From positions 1-7,253 of the forward strand of contig SKWF01000277.1 in assembly GCA_007129085.1 (NCBI GenBank): a DNA stretch of 7,253 bases, written 5' to 3'. Positions within the stretch are counted from its first letter, which is position 1. Every line of letters begins with the position of its first letter. Of this stretch, positions 1 to 5,820 are shown piece after piece. Both the position numbers and the translations under genes were made by a program. The notes under the pieces were generated by a model. That model ran no database searches and was not told the DNA's origin. It saw only the letters and a program-made list of their open reading frames with translations. This stretch comes from Balneolaceae bacterium. Lineage in GTDB: Bacteria > Bacteroidota > Rhodothermia > Balneolales > Balneolaceae.

Positions 1-510
1 AGGACGAGCGGTGGACACATTTCGGCTGAAAATATTTCGAACAACGTGAATCTGCGAACAAGTGGAGGCCATGTACGGGTGGCTCAAATTGAGGGGGATG
101 CAAACTTACGAACATCAGGTGGTCATATTGAGATTGAGCGGCTCACAGGTACTGTTGATGCACGCACGAGTGGAGGGAGAATTGAGGCAAAGAGCGTTGA
201 TGGAGATTTAGATCTGAGAACATCCGGCGGTGGAATTACGCTGAATGAAATTTCAGGAAGCGTTGCAGCAAGAACAAGTGGCGGTACCATTCGCTCCGAT
301 ATTCGAGAGTTGACGGGCGATGTAAACCTGAGAACAAGTGGTGGCAGCATTCACATAGAGCTACCGTCTGGGTTGGGCTACGATTTAGATCTGCGTGGTA
401 ATCGGGTGAATGTAGACCTGGTAAACTTTACCGGCACGTCCGAACGCGGACGTATTAGCGGCTCGATGAACGGCGGCGGACAGACTGTGCATGCACGAAC
501 ATCAGGCGGA
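1..510 (+). repeat. Eight in-frame RTSGG-coding repeats
   Basis: RTSGG codons start at bases 1, 55, 109, 163, 217, 271, 331 and 496. The first five steps are exactly 54 bases, the sixth is 60, and the last lies after a 165-base non-motif segment. The protein motif is invariant but the codons vary. Arg is written AGG, CGA, CGC or AGA, Ser is AGC, AGT, TCA or TCC, and the Gly codons also vary. This is an old protein-level repeat, not a fresh DNA tandem duplication. Confidence 0.9.
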
Positions 511-537
511 TCTGTGAATGTGAACTTTAGCGAATAG
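1..537 (+). CDS. DUF4097-type beta-repeat protein (3' part; 5' end outside window)
   Basis: This is the C-terminal 178 residues of a repeat protein. The frame is open from base 1 and ends at TAG 535-537, so the GTG at 46 is an internal codon and not the start. The motif RTSGG occurs eight times. The first five copies have an exact 18-residue period, the sixth unit has 20 residues, and the last copy sits seven residues before the C-terminal end NVNFSE. Each unit follows the pattern RTSGG-x-I/V-x(4)-I/L-x-G-x(3)-L, as expected for stacked short beta strands. This matches the DUF4097/DUF4098 putative-adhesin style of beta-solenoid protein. Such proteins are usually exported or membrane-linked, and their molecular function is poorly known. 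The signal peptide or membrane anchor, if any, lies upstream of the window. Its neighbour on the other strand converges on it with an 11-base gap. The family call is from repeat style only; the function is unknown. Confidence 0.8.
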   Translation, partial: RTSGGHISAENISNNVNLRTSGGHVRVAQIEGDANLRTSGGHIEIERLTGTVDARTSGGRIEAKSVDGDLDLRTSGGGITLNEISGSVAARTSGGTIRSDIRELTGDVNLRTSGGSIHIELPSGLGYDLDLRGNRVNVDLVNFTGTSERGRISGSMNGGGQTVHARTSGGSVNVNFSE

Positions 538-548
538 TTGAGTTAGAA

Positions 549-2624
549 TTACTCCACAACCTCAAAACGAGTAGAGCGATATTTTTCCTGATGGGTATTT
601 ACATCAATAATATCTACTTGAAGTTCATATAAGCCCGGGGTTAGATCAGCAGTTTCTATTTCCAGAGCTTCGATCAGGCGAGGTTCTTCACTCGTAAAAT
701 TCAGGGTGAGGACAAATTCGGTTCGGTCGGTTTCGATATTCCCATCGTCATCTACAGGTAGTATGCGGTAAGTTAATTCGAACTGAGAAAATCCATTATC
801 CTGCATTTGAAGATTGTAGACTTCGAAATGGAGAACGAGGGTCTCTTGCCAGGGGATAACCTGGTCGTTGGCTACAATGAATGAAAATGGAGTGTCTGAT
901 TCTTCCAGCATTTGGTACCCCAATACCAAGTCGGCAAACTGAAGGGAGTCAGGATGCGATTGCAGTGGTTCCGGCTGGCGAAAATGTACACTTCCGAGCC
1001 CCCGAAGAGATTTGGGGTAAGGTGTTTCAAAAATGGGTCTGCTTTCATCATCCGAATTCATCAATTCCACAGAGGCTGATTGCCGCATTCTCGTTTCATG
1101 TGGGAGCGTAAATACAGTAGATGATACGTCTCGTTGGGTATCACGATGTAGGTGGATTGGAGGGTTTTCCTGCTTTTGGTCTGTAACATTCCAGCCGCTG
1201 TCATAAAGCTGTAAGCTGTGAGAGAGGCTGTATTGAGGAAGAATTTCTTCGACATGTCCGGCCTGTTCAACTTCTTCTAAAGAGAGTCCAGATGGCCTGT
1301 TTCGATTGAAATCGATCAGAAAAGCCTCTTTTGGAGTGCTTTCCAGAAACGTTATTAAGTAGGGATTAAGGTCTTCATCCAAAAAGCGATATTGATACAC
1401 TCCGATTGGCACTTGGGGCAGCTGGCTTCGAAACGATGAAAGTTGACGTGATGCACGAACAGCTCTGCGATTTATGATGTCTGCACTTTCAGTTCTGAAA
1501 GCCAGATCCAATCCTTGCAGGGCGTCAATTCCCTGTTCTAAAACGCGTGTTCGCAGGGTGTTTAATCGGTTTTCAAAATAAGGATCAACCGGTGTTAACT
1601 GCTCGTAATAGAGCATTTGAAGCATAAGAGCAGGTGTAATTCCGGCGCGAACAAACTGTGCGGATTCACCTGGTTCTGTATCTCGATCTCTATCCCTGTC
1701 TGTCCCTCTGCGCTGATCGGGATAAAATGCCCGTTCGGGGATTAGTGCATCAATGCTTGAGTGGTATTCAAACTGATCGTTCTCGGCATTTGTGCCAAAA
1801 ATAAAAGGAAGCGAATCGTCAGAATCTTCCAGCATGTTGTCGTAAAACCATACTTCGTACTCAGGGTAGCGATGGAAGTCATAAATGGCATTTTCAAGAA
1901 TCTCTTCCTGTCGTTCTATCCACGGCCGCCGATCTCCGCCGCGTTCGGGACGATCCGGTTCTTGCTGTAGCATCTGTCGCTGTAGCCACGGTTTAATGTT
2001 CAGATCTTGCAGGGTTAAAATGCCGCGCTGCACACGATCCGGCTCACCATACCGAATGTAAATTAATGCCCGTTCATCCGTACCATAAATCGTTGAGCTA
2101 TTTCGTGTAAATTGTTCTTGTGCCGAAGCAATTCGTTTCCAGTGTTCAATCAACCGTTCATTTACCGGGGTTGATGGTGTTGGATCGAGCTGAACCCAAT
2201 ATCCCCGCATATCGGAATGAAGTTCGGAATTCTCTTTGTCCCACCACTCTGTCCATTGACGATAAATTCCGTCTCCTACAATTGGTTTGAGCCGCTCAAT
2301 CTCTTGTCTGATAGCAATACGGCTGTTTACACCCACGCCATTAGTAAGCGCTTTGTAGTACATATTGGTGGCGTCATCAAACCGGTCGGAAATATTGTTG
2401 GATGTTACAACGCGGATGTACTCAATTCCCACGCGTGAATCGACTCGCTCCTGCTCATCATAATATTCTTCCCAGGTAGAGAGAGCTTCCGTTGTGTTTC
2501 CACGGTAGAGTTGTTCCAGCCCCTGCTGGTAAGGAGTTTGGGGCTGAGCTACAGCAAATCCTGCAGTTAATGCGATAAGCAGGGCTGATAGAGCTATTCG
2601 TATGTTGAAACCGGCCGTTTTCAT
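549..2624 (-). CDS. Secreted GWxTD-domain protein, divergent motif
   Basis: This 691-residue protein starts with a signal peptide (residues 1-26, predicted cut AVA|QPQ), so it should be exported. Residues about 31-60 look like a TPR-type helical pair. The GWxTD domain core follows: DPTPSTPVNER (147-157), then IYGTD (179-183) directly before a beta strand ending RYGEPD (191-196), and EYEVWFYDN (255-263). These are the landmarks of GWxTD proteins, which occur in Bacteroidota, Acidobacteriota and relatives and have no established biochemical function. The eponymous Gly-Trp is replaced by Ile-Tyr here. A basic/acidic tract (about 306-320, alternating D and R) separates this domain from a long C-terminal region. 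The last 80 or so residues are beta-rich and Ig-like, ending RFEVVE. The start ATG (2624-2622) has no Shine-Dalgarno sequence but lies about 27 bases from a TAnnTTTG promoter element. The gene is divergent from dnaX and convergent with the repeat gene. Confidence 0.8.
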   Translation of the reverse strand: MKTAGFNIRIALSALLIALTAGFAVAQPQTPYQQGLEQLYRGNTTEALSTWEEYYDEQERVDSRVGIEYIRVVTSNNISDRFDDATNMYYKALTNGVGVNSRIAIRQEIERLKPIVGDGIYRQWTEWWDKENSELHSDMRGYWVQLDPTPSTPVNERLIEHWKRIASAQEQFTRNSSTIYGTDERALIYIRYGEPDRVQRGILTLQDLNIKPWLQRQMLQQEPDRPERGGDRRPWIERQEEILENAIYDFHRYPEYEVWFYDNMLEDSDDSLPFIFGTNAENDQFEYHSSIDALIPERAFYPDQRRGTDRDRDRDTEPGESAQFVRAGITPALMLQMLYYEQLTPVDPYFENRLNTLRTRVLEQGIDALQGLDLAFRTESADIINRRAVRASRQLSSFRSQLPQVPIGVYQYRFLDEDLNPYLITFLESTPKEAFLIDFNRNRPSGLSLEEVEQAGHVEEILPQYSLSHSLQLYDSGWNVTDQKQENPPIHLHRDTQRDVSSTVFTLPHETRMRQSASVELMNSDDESRPIFETPYPKSLRGLGSVHFRQPEPLQSHPDSLQFADLVLGYQMLEESDTPFSFIVANDQVIPWQETLVLHFEVYNLQMQDNGFSQFELTYRILPVDDDGNIETDRTEFVLTLNFTSEEPRLIEALEIETADLTPGLYELQVDIIDVNTHQEKYRSTRFEVVE

Positions 2625-2650
2625 TAAGCGGTCAAGTTAAAGGTTTTGGA

Positions 2651-2658
2651 CAAAAATA
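2651..2658 (-). promoter_or_regulatory. Candidate Bacteroidetes-type -7 element
   Basis: Read on the minus strand this is TATTTTTG, a perfect match to the TAnnTTTG -7 box used by the primary sigma factor in Bacteroidetes. It would place transcription start near 2645 and give a leader of about 20 bases before the ATG of the GWxTD gene. No clear TTG -33 partner is seen at the usual spacing of about 19-21 bases, so the call rests on one element. No comparably good box was found on the plus strand for dnaX in the same 150-base spacer. Confidence 0.4.
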
Positions 2659-2774
2659 CAACGAACATCACAAAACAGACAGTGGATTAACAAAATGGGT
2701 CATGATTTTACAGAAACGGATAAAAATGCTTCTCAATTTTTAGTACCTTAAAACCGAATAAACGTTTCCAAAAT

Positions 2775-4679
2775 ATGTCTCAAAACTACCGCGCTCTAAC
2801 GCGCACATACAGGCCACAATCTTTCGATGATATTGTATCGCAAGAGCATGTAAGCAGTACGCTAAAAAATGCTATTAAACAGAACAGGCTAACCCACGCC
2901 TACATGTTTTGCGGTCCGCGAGGCGTTGGGAAAACAACCATGGCTCGCGTTCTTGCCCGCACGATTAACTCCATCGAAACGGAAGTAGACGGTGAATCAC
3001 TCAATCAAACCTTAAACGTGATTGAGATTGATGCGGCATCGAACAATAAGGTGGATGACATCCATCAGCTTCGGGAAAAAGTTCGTATTCCCCCACAAAA
3101 CGGACGCTACAAGGTTTTCATTATAGATGAAGTTCATATGTTGAGTAAGCAGGCATTTAACGCCCTGCTAAAAACGCTTGAAGAGCCGCCCGAGCACGCC
3201 ATCTTTATTTTTGCGACTACTGAACCGCATAAAGTTTTACCAACGATTTTATCTCGTGTGCAGCGGTTTGATTTTCGACGAATTAGCGTGGATGAGATTG
3301 TAGAACGGCTCAAAAATATTTGTGAAAAGGAGAATATTCGGGTTGATGATGAATCGCTCCACGTGATTGCCAAAAAAGCTGATGGCGCCCTGCGTGATGC
3401 GTTAGGGCTGATGGATCAAGCCATTGCATTTTGCGGATCAGATATTCGGTACGAAGAGCTTTTGGAAGCGTTGAATGTTGTAGGCAGCGATCAGCTGTTT
3501 GAATTTACCGAGGCCATTCAGAAAAAAGATGCCGATGCCGGGCTCGAGCTTGTTGATAAGCTGTTGAAAGCCGGAGCTGATATTCAGGAATTTTTGGCAG
3601 AGTTGACCGAGCATCTTCGAAATTTATATGTGGCGGTAAAATCGAAACGGCTCTATCTGGTGGACGCTACGGCAGATACAAAAGAGAAGTATAAAAAAGC
3701 TGCACAGCACTTTTCTGAAGAGGATTTGATGCGGATGCTCCATTTAGTAAGCGAGGCGCAAATTAAAATCCGCGATGTGCAGCAACCTCGTGTCCATTTT
3801 GAAATTTTATTGCTTAAGCTGGTGCATATGAGCCGCACAAAAGCCCTCGATGAGCTTATGGGCGAGCTGGATCGGTTAAAAAAAAAGGGCGGAAAACTTG
3901 AAGTAGGCGATCATCAAGCCGAAACACCGGTAAATGGGACGAATGGAGAAATTGAAAAGTCGAACTCTGAAGATTCACCACCTGCAAAAGAATCGTCAGC
4001 CACAACGCCGGCAGAAGATAAAGTTCCTGATGAGCCTGCCGAACCGAATGTGCGGGATGAAGGAGTGAAGCGAGATGATGAAAATCCGCCGGCTTCGGGT
4101 GAGCAGTCTGAGCCAAAAGAGAAGGAAGAGCCGAAATCTGAGCCGGTACATGCGGATGAGCAGTCTCCGGAACCTGAAGAAAAATCGGATGATTTTCTCT
4201 TTGTAAAACCGACGCTTGGATATGCAAAGGGGATCAGCTCATCGAATGGAGGATCGGAATCAGAAACAGAAGCGTCAATCGCTGAAGCTGAAGAAGAGAA
4301 ACCGGAGATTGTGACGCTCAATTCTGTTGATGATCTGCAGGGGCACTGGCCGAAATTTTTGGAGTTATTGAAAGATGAGGCTCCCCGGATGTTGTATTTC
4401 CAGATTCAGCGGGTGGAGCTGAAGGATCTGAAGGGATCGCAGTTAATTGTTACGGCAGATAATGAGTTTTCAACGAATCTGTTTGAAGAGAATCAACAGC
4501 TGCTCTCGTCGTTAATGAAACGAGTAGTGGGTGTTTATTTGCGCATTACGTGCGTTATTGAACGGGAAAAAAAGAAGAAGGAATCATTAAGTCCGTATGA
4601 ACGGTTTAAGGAGATACAGAAGAAAGATCCGCACTTGAAAACGGTGGTAGAACTGTTTGGGGCGGAACTCGAATATTAA
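2775..4679 (+). CDS. dnaX: DNA polymerase III subunit gamma/tau
   Basis: This is the 634-residue AAA+ clamp-loader ATPase subunit, which loads the sliding clamp and organises the replicase. Landmarks are RTYRPQSFDDIVSQEHV (10-26), Walker A GPRGVGKT (47-54), Walker B IIDEVH (116-121), sensor 1 ATTE (147-150), and LSRVQRF (159-165), which carries the Arg finger of the usual SRC motif with Val for Cys. GALRDAL follows near 204-210. The clamp-loader core ends around HFEILLLKLVHM (341-352). A Glu/Pro/Ser-rich linker spans about 376-490, and a tau-type C-terminal domain runs from about 515 to 634. The zinc module expected between Walker A and B is missing: residues 65-82 have no cysteine and are shorter than usual. 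An A9G slippage candidate at codons 368-371 may yield a gamma form of about 375 residues. The ATG at 2775 fits the conserved N-terminus; there is no Shine-Dalgarno sequence, only an A-rich leader. It is the first gene of the dnaX-ybaB-recR cluster. Confidence 0.97.
   Translation: MSQNYRALTRTYRPQSFDDIVSQEHVSSTLKNAIKQNRLTHAYMFCGPRGVGKTTMARVLARTINSIETEVDGESLNQTLNVIEIDAASNNKVDDIHQLREKVRIPPQNGRYKVFIIDEVHMLSKQAFNALLKTLEEPPEHAIFIFATTEPHKVLPTILSRVQRFDFRRISVDEIVERLKNICEKENIRVDDESLHVIAKKADGALRDALGLMDQAIAFCGSDIRYEELLEALNVVGSDQLFEFTEAIQKKDADAGLELVDKLLKAGADIQEFLAELTEHLRNLYVAVKSKRLYLVDATADTKEKYKKAAQHFSEEDLMRMLHLVSEAQIKIRDVQQPRVHFEILLLKLVHMSRTKALDELMGELDRLKKKGGKLEVGDHQAETPVNGTNGEIEKSNSEDSPPAKESSATTPAEDKVPDEPAEPNVRDEGVKRDDENPPASGEQSEPKEKEEPKSEPVHADEQSPEPEEKSDDFLFVKPTLGYAKGISSSNGGSESETEASIAEAEEEKPEIVTLNSVDDLQGHWPKFLELLKDEAPRMLYFQIQRVELKDLKGSQLIVTADNEFSTNLFEENQQLLSSLMKRVVGVYLRITCVIEREKKKKESLSPYERFKEIQKKDPHLKTVVELFGAELEY
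3878..3906 (+). promoter_or_regulatory. Candidate dnaX slippage/frameshift site with stops in both other frames
   Basis: Bases 3878-3886 are nine consecutive A residues followed by GGG. In the dnaX frame this reads TTA AAA AAA AAG GGC, so the heptamer A AAA AAG (3881-3887) is in the phase used for -1 frameshifting in E. coli dnaX. A -1 shift, or an added A in the mRNA, meets TGA at 3899-3901 and gives about 375 residues. A +1 shift, or a lost A, meets TAG at 3904-3906 and gives about 376 residues. Both products keep the whole clamp-loader core and drop the linker and tau domain. Thermus thermophilus dnaX uses transcriptional slippage on an A9 run for the same purpose. A weak hairpin could form downstream (CGG 3890-3892 with CCG 3919-3921, CTTGA 3897-3901 with TCAAG 3914-3918, four-base bulge). 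No Shine-Dalgarno-like stimulator is seen upstream, so RNA-polymerase slippage seems more likely than ribosomal. Confidence 0.6.
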
Positions 4680-4684
4680 GAAGT

Positions 4685-4708
4685 GGCAGGAGTTTGCTGC
4701 CGAGTTTT
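4685..4708 (+). terminator. Weak stem-loop in the dnaX-ybaB spacer
   Basis: GGCAG (4685-4689) can pair with CTGCC (4697-4701) around a seven-base loop, beginning six bases after the dnaX stop. Only a short T run (TTTT, 4705-4708) follows, three bases past the stem. The stem is short and the U tract poor. It could be a partial terminator or attenuator, an mRNA 3'-end stabiliser, or chance. Confidence 0.25.
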
Positions 4709-4733
4709 AAACTAAAATTTAATTAATAAAATT

Positions 4734-5078
4734 ATGAGTGACTTTAATATGGCCGATATGTTTGGCAAGATTCAGGATATGCAATCAAAAGTGAAAGAAG
4801 TACAGGATCAGCTGAGCGACGTGATCGTTGAGGCGGATGCCGGAGGCGGAATGGTGAAGGTGAAAGCTAACGCTAATCGTGAGCTGGTAAGCATTGAACT
4901 GGATAGAGATGTGATCGATCCGGATGACAAAGAGATGCTGGAAGATTTGGTTGTTGCCGGTGTAAATAAGGCGATGGAAAAAGCCGAAGCCGCTTCTAAA
5001 GAGAAGATGCAGGAAGCGTATAAAGGTATGATGCCCGGCGGAATGGGTGGCATGGACCTGAGTAAATTCGGCCTGTAA
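4734..5078 (+). CDS. ybaB: YbaB/EbfC nucleoid-associated DNA-binding protein
   Basis: This small protein of 114 residues, close to the usual family length of 105-115, is a member of the YbaB/EbfC family. These are dimeric nucleoid-associated proteins that bind DNA and are commonly encoded between dnaX and recR. An N-terminal amphipathic helix (about 8-30) is followed by the family signature AGGGMVKVKANA (36-47). The strand SIELDRDVI (53-61) and the helix DDKEMLEDLVVAGVNKA (64-80) come next, then a charged helix (81-97) and a Met/Gly-rich tail ending DLSKFGL. The start at 4734 gives MSDFNMADMF; internal Met6 or Met9 are possible alternatives, since the upstream leader is pure A/T-rich sequence without a Shine-Dalgarno. 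It lies 54 bases after dnaX and 86 before recR, probably in the same transcription unit. A replication- or recombination-linked role is suggested by the context but is not proven for the family. Confidence 0.95.
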   Translation: MSDFNMADMFGKIQDMQSKVKEVQDQLSDVIVEADAGGGMVKVKANANRELVSIELDRDVIDPDDKEMLEDLVVAGVNKAMEKAEAASKEKMQEAYKGMMPGGMGGMDLSKFGL

Positions 5079-5144
5079 GAAACTGAAATCTTGGATGGTG
5101 GGGCTGGATTGAAATTTGATTCCAATTCAGTATCCAACATTTTT

Positions 5145-5158
5145 CATTCAACATTCAA
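5145..5158 (+). repeat. Tandem CATTCAA heptamer, two copies
   Basis: CATTCAA is repeated exactly twice, seven bases before the recR start. The preceding 30 or so bases carry looser look-alikes (TTCCAATTCA, TATCCAACAT). Two perfect units are too few to call a repeat family from this window alone. It may be a remnant of a heptameric intergenic repeat or plain A/T-rich leader sequence. Confidence 0.4.
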
Positions 5159-5164
5159 TATTAG

Positions 5165-5770
5165 ATGCAAATAACCTCCGAAGCTCTTGAACGGGCTATT
5201 GAAGAGCTGGCGAAACTTCCCGGAACGGGACGGAAATCAGCACAGCGTATCGCTATTCATCTGCTGAAGCAGTCTGACGAGCGGGTTATTAATCTGGCGG
5301 ATGCTCTCGTTCACCTGAAAAAATCTGTGCAGCGCTGCTCAACTTGTGGAACCATTACCGATTCTGACCCCTGCACAATCTGCAGCAACGCCAAGCGTGA
5401 TAACGGCGTGGTTTGTGTGGTAGAGGAGTTTCAGGATGTCTATATCATCGAAAAGACCAACGAATTTCGGGGGCGCTACCATGTGCTTGGCGGAGTGATT
5501 TCTCCGCTTGAAAATATTGGTCCGGATGATGTGAGGATAAAAGAGCTCCTGGAACGAATCGGCGGTGATGAGGAGCATATTACGGAGATTATTCTTGCGC
5601 TGAATCCCGATGCGGAGGGAGAGGCAACATCGTACTATATCAACAAACTTCTGCTTAACTACGAGGTAAATGTAACTCGCATTGCCTATGGCATACCGAT
5701 GGGTACAGAGCTCGAATTTATAGACGAAGCTACCCTCAGCCGGGCATTTGCCAGCCGAACTTCATTTTAA
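5165..5770 (+). CDS. recR: Recombination mediator protein RecR
   Basis: RecR, 201 residues, is full length for the family. It acts in the cytoplasm with RecO (and RecF in many bacteria) to load RecA onto SSB-coated single-stranded DNA at gaps. All domains are present in order. The N-terminal helix-hairpin-helix carries LPGTGRKSAQRIAIHLL (18-34). The four-cysteine zinc finger is C58-x2-C61-x8-C70-x2-C73. The Toprim domain follows, with VVCVVEE (82-88), YHVLGGVISPLENIGP (105-120) and the NPDAEGEAT signature (about 146-154). The C-terminal segment has YGIPMGTELEFIDEATLSRA. The ATG at 5165 gives the family-standard start before the first helix. No key residue is missing. The gene sits in the conserved dnaX-ybaB-recR order, and its zinc finger is intact, in contrast to the DnaX of this window. 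Confidence 0.97.
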   Translation: MQITSEALERAIEELAKLPGTGRKSAQRIAIHLLKQSDERVINLADALVHLKKSVQRCSTCGTITDSDPCTICSNAKRDNGVVCVVEEFQDVYIIEKTNEFRGRYHVLGGVISPLENIGPDDVRIKELLERIGGDEEHITEIILALNPDAEGEATSYYINKLLLNYEVNVTRIAYGIPMGTELEFIDEATLSRAFASRTSF

Positions 5771-5820
5771 CTCAATATCACTCGATGAACTTCATTTCAG
5801 CTACCATTAATAAATCAATC

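Noticed and set aside
46..48. GTG as start codon of the RTSGG repeat gene
   Set aside because: The same frame is open to base 1 and the upstream 15 codons already contain another RTSGG unit, so the gene starts outside the window.
1671..1707. Asp-Arg tandem tract in the GWxTD protein as a possible microsatellite
   Set aside because: It encodes only a few DR repeats with mixed codons in a linker, so there is no sign of phase-variable DNA repeats.
2744..2751. TACCTTAA as a dnaX promoter -7 box
   Set aside because: It matches only part of TAnnTTTG and has no TTG partner at suitable distance.
3856..4321. Two overlapping minus-strand ORFs (123 and 135 codons) opposite the dnaX linker
   Set aside because: They are antisense shadows of the Glu/Pro/Ser-rich linker, with skewed Ser/Pro/His composition and no recognisable domain or leader.
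4568..4574. Second in-phase A AAA AAG heptamer near the dnaX 3' end
   Set aside because: It is only an A7 run in a Lys-rich stretch. A -1 shift would merely swap the last few dozen residues (stop TGA 4598-4600), with no functional parallel known to me; probably codon usage.
5757..5797. Direct repeat GAACTTCATTT at 5757-5767 and 5787-5797 around the recR stop
   Set aside because: A single 11-base repeat at 30-base spacing is not far from chance in several kilobases, and no attachment-site or integrase context is present.
5785..5820. Upstream in-frame ATG at 5785 for the M1 peptidase
   Set aside because: It would place twelve extra residues ahead of an otherwise well-formed short signal peptide; 5821 or 5824 fits export better.
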